64,000 bases of DNA from Reyranella sp. (lineage in GTDB: Bacteria; Pseudomonadota; Alphaproteobacteria; Reyranellales; Reyranellaceae), in the NCBI GenBank assembly GCA_019750135.1, contig JAIEOV010000105.1:1-64000 (forward strand), written 5' to 3'. Positions 62,582-64,000 of the stretch are shown in pieces. The translations under genes were made by a program, and so were the position numbers. Every line of letters begins with the position of its first letter. Position 1 is the first letter of the stretch. The notes under the pieces were generated by a model, which saw only the letters and a program-made list of their open reading frames with translations, made no database searches and had not been told where the DNA came from.

Positions 62582-63472
62582 ATGGCCCTTGAGATCGCTG
62601 AACTTCATCCGCTCTTTGCCGGCGAAGTGTCGGGCGTCGATTTGACGAAACCGATTTCCGCCGAGGAGGCTGCGACGATCGAAGCGGGGATGGACCGCTT
62701 TGGCGTGTTCGTGTTCCGCGGCCAGGCCATTTCGGACGAGCAGCAGATCGCCTTCACGCGGAACTTCGGGGAACTCGAGAACTACAATACGTCCGGCACG
62801 GTGCGAAAGCGGGAGGACAACCGGCTCGGTCCCGGCATGGCCGATCTCTCGAACCTGACCAAGGACGGGAAGATCATATCGGCCGACGATCGGGTGTGGT
62901 TCTTCAAGCTGGGCGACCGGCTTTGGCATTCGGACAGCTCGTTTCGGCCGATCCCGGCGAAGTACTCGCTGCTGTCCGGCCGTACTGTTCCGTGCTGGGG
63001 CGGCAATACCGAATTCGCCGACATGCGCGCGGCCTACGACGCCCTGGATGATCGGACCAAGGCCGAGGTGGCGGGGTTGGTCTGCGAGCACTCGTTGCTC
63101 TATTCGCGCCAGGCGGTCGGATTCACCGATTTCACACCGGAGGAGATCAGGAATTTTGAACCCGTCCGGCATCCCCTGGTGCGCGTGCAGAAGGCGACGG
63201 GCCGGAAGTCGTTGTACCTGTCGGCGCATGCCGGCGTCATCGTCGGTTGGTCGGTGCCGGAGTCGCGGGCCTTCCTGCGCGATCTCACCGAGCACGCGAC
63301 GCGGCCCGAGTTCGTCTACGCTCATTCCTGGCGCCAGCACGATCTGGTGGTGTGGGACAACCGGACCACGATGCATCGCGCGCGCCGCTTTGATCGCAAT
63401 GAAGTGCGCGACATGCGCCGCACGACCCTGGGCGGCGAGGTGCCGATCGTCGGCGTAGGTGCGGGCGGCTGA
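62582..63472 (+). CDS. TauD/TfdA-family 2-oxoglutarate-dependent dioxygenase
   Basis: 296 residues. The facial triad is visible as WHSDSSF (His-x-Asp, near residue 118) and the distal His in TTMHRARRF. The 2-oxoglutarate Arg follows in MRRTTLGGE. Substrates of the family include taurine, 2,4-D and related acids. GAGGGA lies about 10 bp before the ATG at 62582; ATGs at 62573 and 62552 are in frame. Confidence 0.9.
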   Translation: MALEIAELHPLFAGEVSGVDLTKPISAEEAATIEAGMDRFGVFVFRGQAISDEQQIAFTRNFGELENYNTSGTVRKREDNRLGPGMADLSNLTKDGKIISADDRVWFFKLGDRLWHSDSSFRPIPAKYSLLSGRTVPCWGGNTEFADMRAAYDALDDRTKAEVAGLVCEHSLLYSRQAVGFTDFTPEEIRNFEPVRHPLVRVQKATGRKSLYLSAHAGVIVGWSVPESRAFLRDLTEHATRPEFVYAHSWRQHDLVVWDNRTTMHRARRFDRNEVRDMRRTTLGGEVPIVGVGAGG

Positions 63473-63474
63473 TC

Positions 63475-64000
63475 TCAGTCGATGGGCGGGCGCTTGTCCG
63501 CCCAGGGCCGCACCGCTTCGAACGCCGCCGACATCTGCAGCACGCCGAGATCGTCGAACCGCCGGCCGACGATCTGCAGGCCGACCGGCAATCCATCCTT
63601 GGTGAAGCCGCAGGGCACCGACGCCGCTGGGTTCTGCGACAGGTTGAAGGGGTAGGAGAACTCCGCCCACGACAGCCAGTCCCAGGGATGCTGCGGCCAG
63701 TGCCTGGGCTGCAGCAAATCGGCCGGGAAGGCCGCGACCGAGACCGCGGGCGTCACCAGGAAGTCCCAGTCGTCGAAGAAGTGGGCGATCTCGGCGCAAT
63801 AGGCGTACTTCACCAGGCGCGTCTTCTGGTAGTCGGCCATGGTGATCTTCGAGCCGGCCTCGATGCAGGCGACGAAGCCCGGATCCATGCGGTCGCGGAA
63901 CTCCGGAATCCTCTCCATATGGCGGGTGAAATGCGCCGGCCAGAAGAAGCGGGCGAGCTCCGGGCCCTTCGGCCCCCACGGCGTCTTCACCTGCTCGACG
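63475..64000 (-). CDS. Amidase signature-family protein, C-terminal part (cut by window edge)
   Basis: The last 170 or so codons of an amidase: DYQKTRLVKYAYCAEIAHFF, DFLVTPAVSVAAF, FSYPFNLSQNPAASVPCGFT, and the closing DGLPVGLQIVGRRFDD that is diagnostic of the family. The catalytic Ser-Ser-Lys part would lie to the right of the window. It is convergent with the TauD gene, 2 bp apart. Confidence 0.88.
   Translation of the reverse strand, partial: VEQVKTPWGPKGPELARFFWPAHFTRHMERIPEFRDRMDPGFVACIEAGSKITMADYQKTRLVKYAYCAEIAHFFDDWDFLVTPAVSVAAFPADLLQPRHWPQHPWDWLSWAEFSYPFNLSQNPAASVPCGFTKDGLPVGLQIVGRRFDDLGVLQMSAAFEAVRPWADKRPPID

Overview
The window reads as part of the chromosome of a high-GC (about two thirds G+C by eye) alphaproteobacterium. 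Supporting signs are the TRAP, Bug/TctC and hydantoinase genes, a DUF3309-type micro-protein, 3'-end palindromic repeats and many operons joined by 1-4 bp overlaps. I cannot name the genus from sequence alone. I saw no prophage, insertion sequence, integrase, rRNA or CRISPR array. There is one tRNA, tRNA-Lys(UUU).

Layout. 0-1.1 kb: a decayed DUF4166 fragment next to a VapBC-type toxin-antitoxin pair. 1.3-5.8 kb: housekeeping (HAD phosphatase, gyrA, coaD, tRNA-Lys). 5.8-15.8 kb: ten co-directional genes for making and exporting a surface glycan or glycolipid (Wzm/Wzt-type ABC-2 exporter, GT21-type glycosyltransferase, STAS protein, Wza-like lipoprotein, DevB-DevC-DevA-type exporter, two plant-CslA-like GT2 synthases). 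15.9-17.3 kb: ArsR/SRPBCC/GST operon. 17.4-17.7 kb: candidate small RNA, copy A. 17.8-21.6 kb, minus strand: amidinotransferase-like enzyme, GDP-mannose pyrophosphorylase (manC) and a cyclic-nucleotide-gated K+ channel. 21.6-34.7 kb: a catabolic block with hydantoinase A/B, a TRAP transporter with two tandem DctP binding proteins, a glutamine-synthetase-like ligase, an iron-type alcohol dehydrogenase and a dimethylglycine-dehydrogenase-like FAD/GcvT enzyme. 34.7-41.3 kb: Na/Pi transporter, LysR regulator and phnW-phnA-phnY. 41.3-47.3 kb: GFA protein, TctC-type binding protein, PEP-mutase-family enzyme, small periplasmic protein, adenylate cyclase/TolB/TPR protein and a flavin monooxygenase. 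47.4-47.6 kb: candidate small RNA, copy B, on the minus strand. 47.8-52.5 kb: SnoaL/MarR pair, then a Rieske oxygenase and a second FAD/GcvT enzyme. 52.6-56.4 kb: ABC importer of the 2-aminoethylphosphonate class (aepX, aepV, aepW). 56.5-64 kb: orphan response regulator, PrpF isomerase, nitronate monooxygenase, SDR, amidohydrolase with an altered metal site, small kinase, zinc-ribbon micro-protein, TauD dioxygenase and an amidase cut by the window edge.

How the genes fit together. The importer at 52.6-56.4 kb and phnW/phnY/phnA at 37.4-41.3 kb make a complete route for 2-aminoethylphosphonate: uptake, transamination to phosphonoacetaldehyde, oxidation to phosphonoacetate, and hydrolysis to acetate and phosphate. 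ManC could supply GDP-mannose to the CslA-like synthases. The Rieske oxygenase and its FAD/GcvT partner look like an N-demethylation pair.

The two most novel items are: (1) a two-copy promoter-plus-hairpin unit (17.43-17.55 kb plus strand; 47.48-47.61 kb minus strand) that looks like a duplicated small-RNA gene; and (2) the composite glycan export locus, which combines two unlike ABC exporters with tandem CslA-like synthases. A third theme is that gene ends, mainly convergent ones, are filled by long perfect palindromes, two of which share the same nested design.
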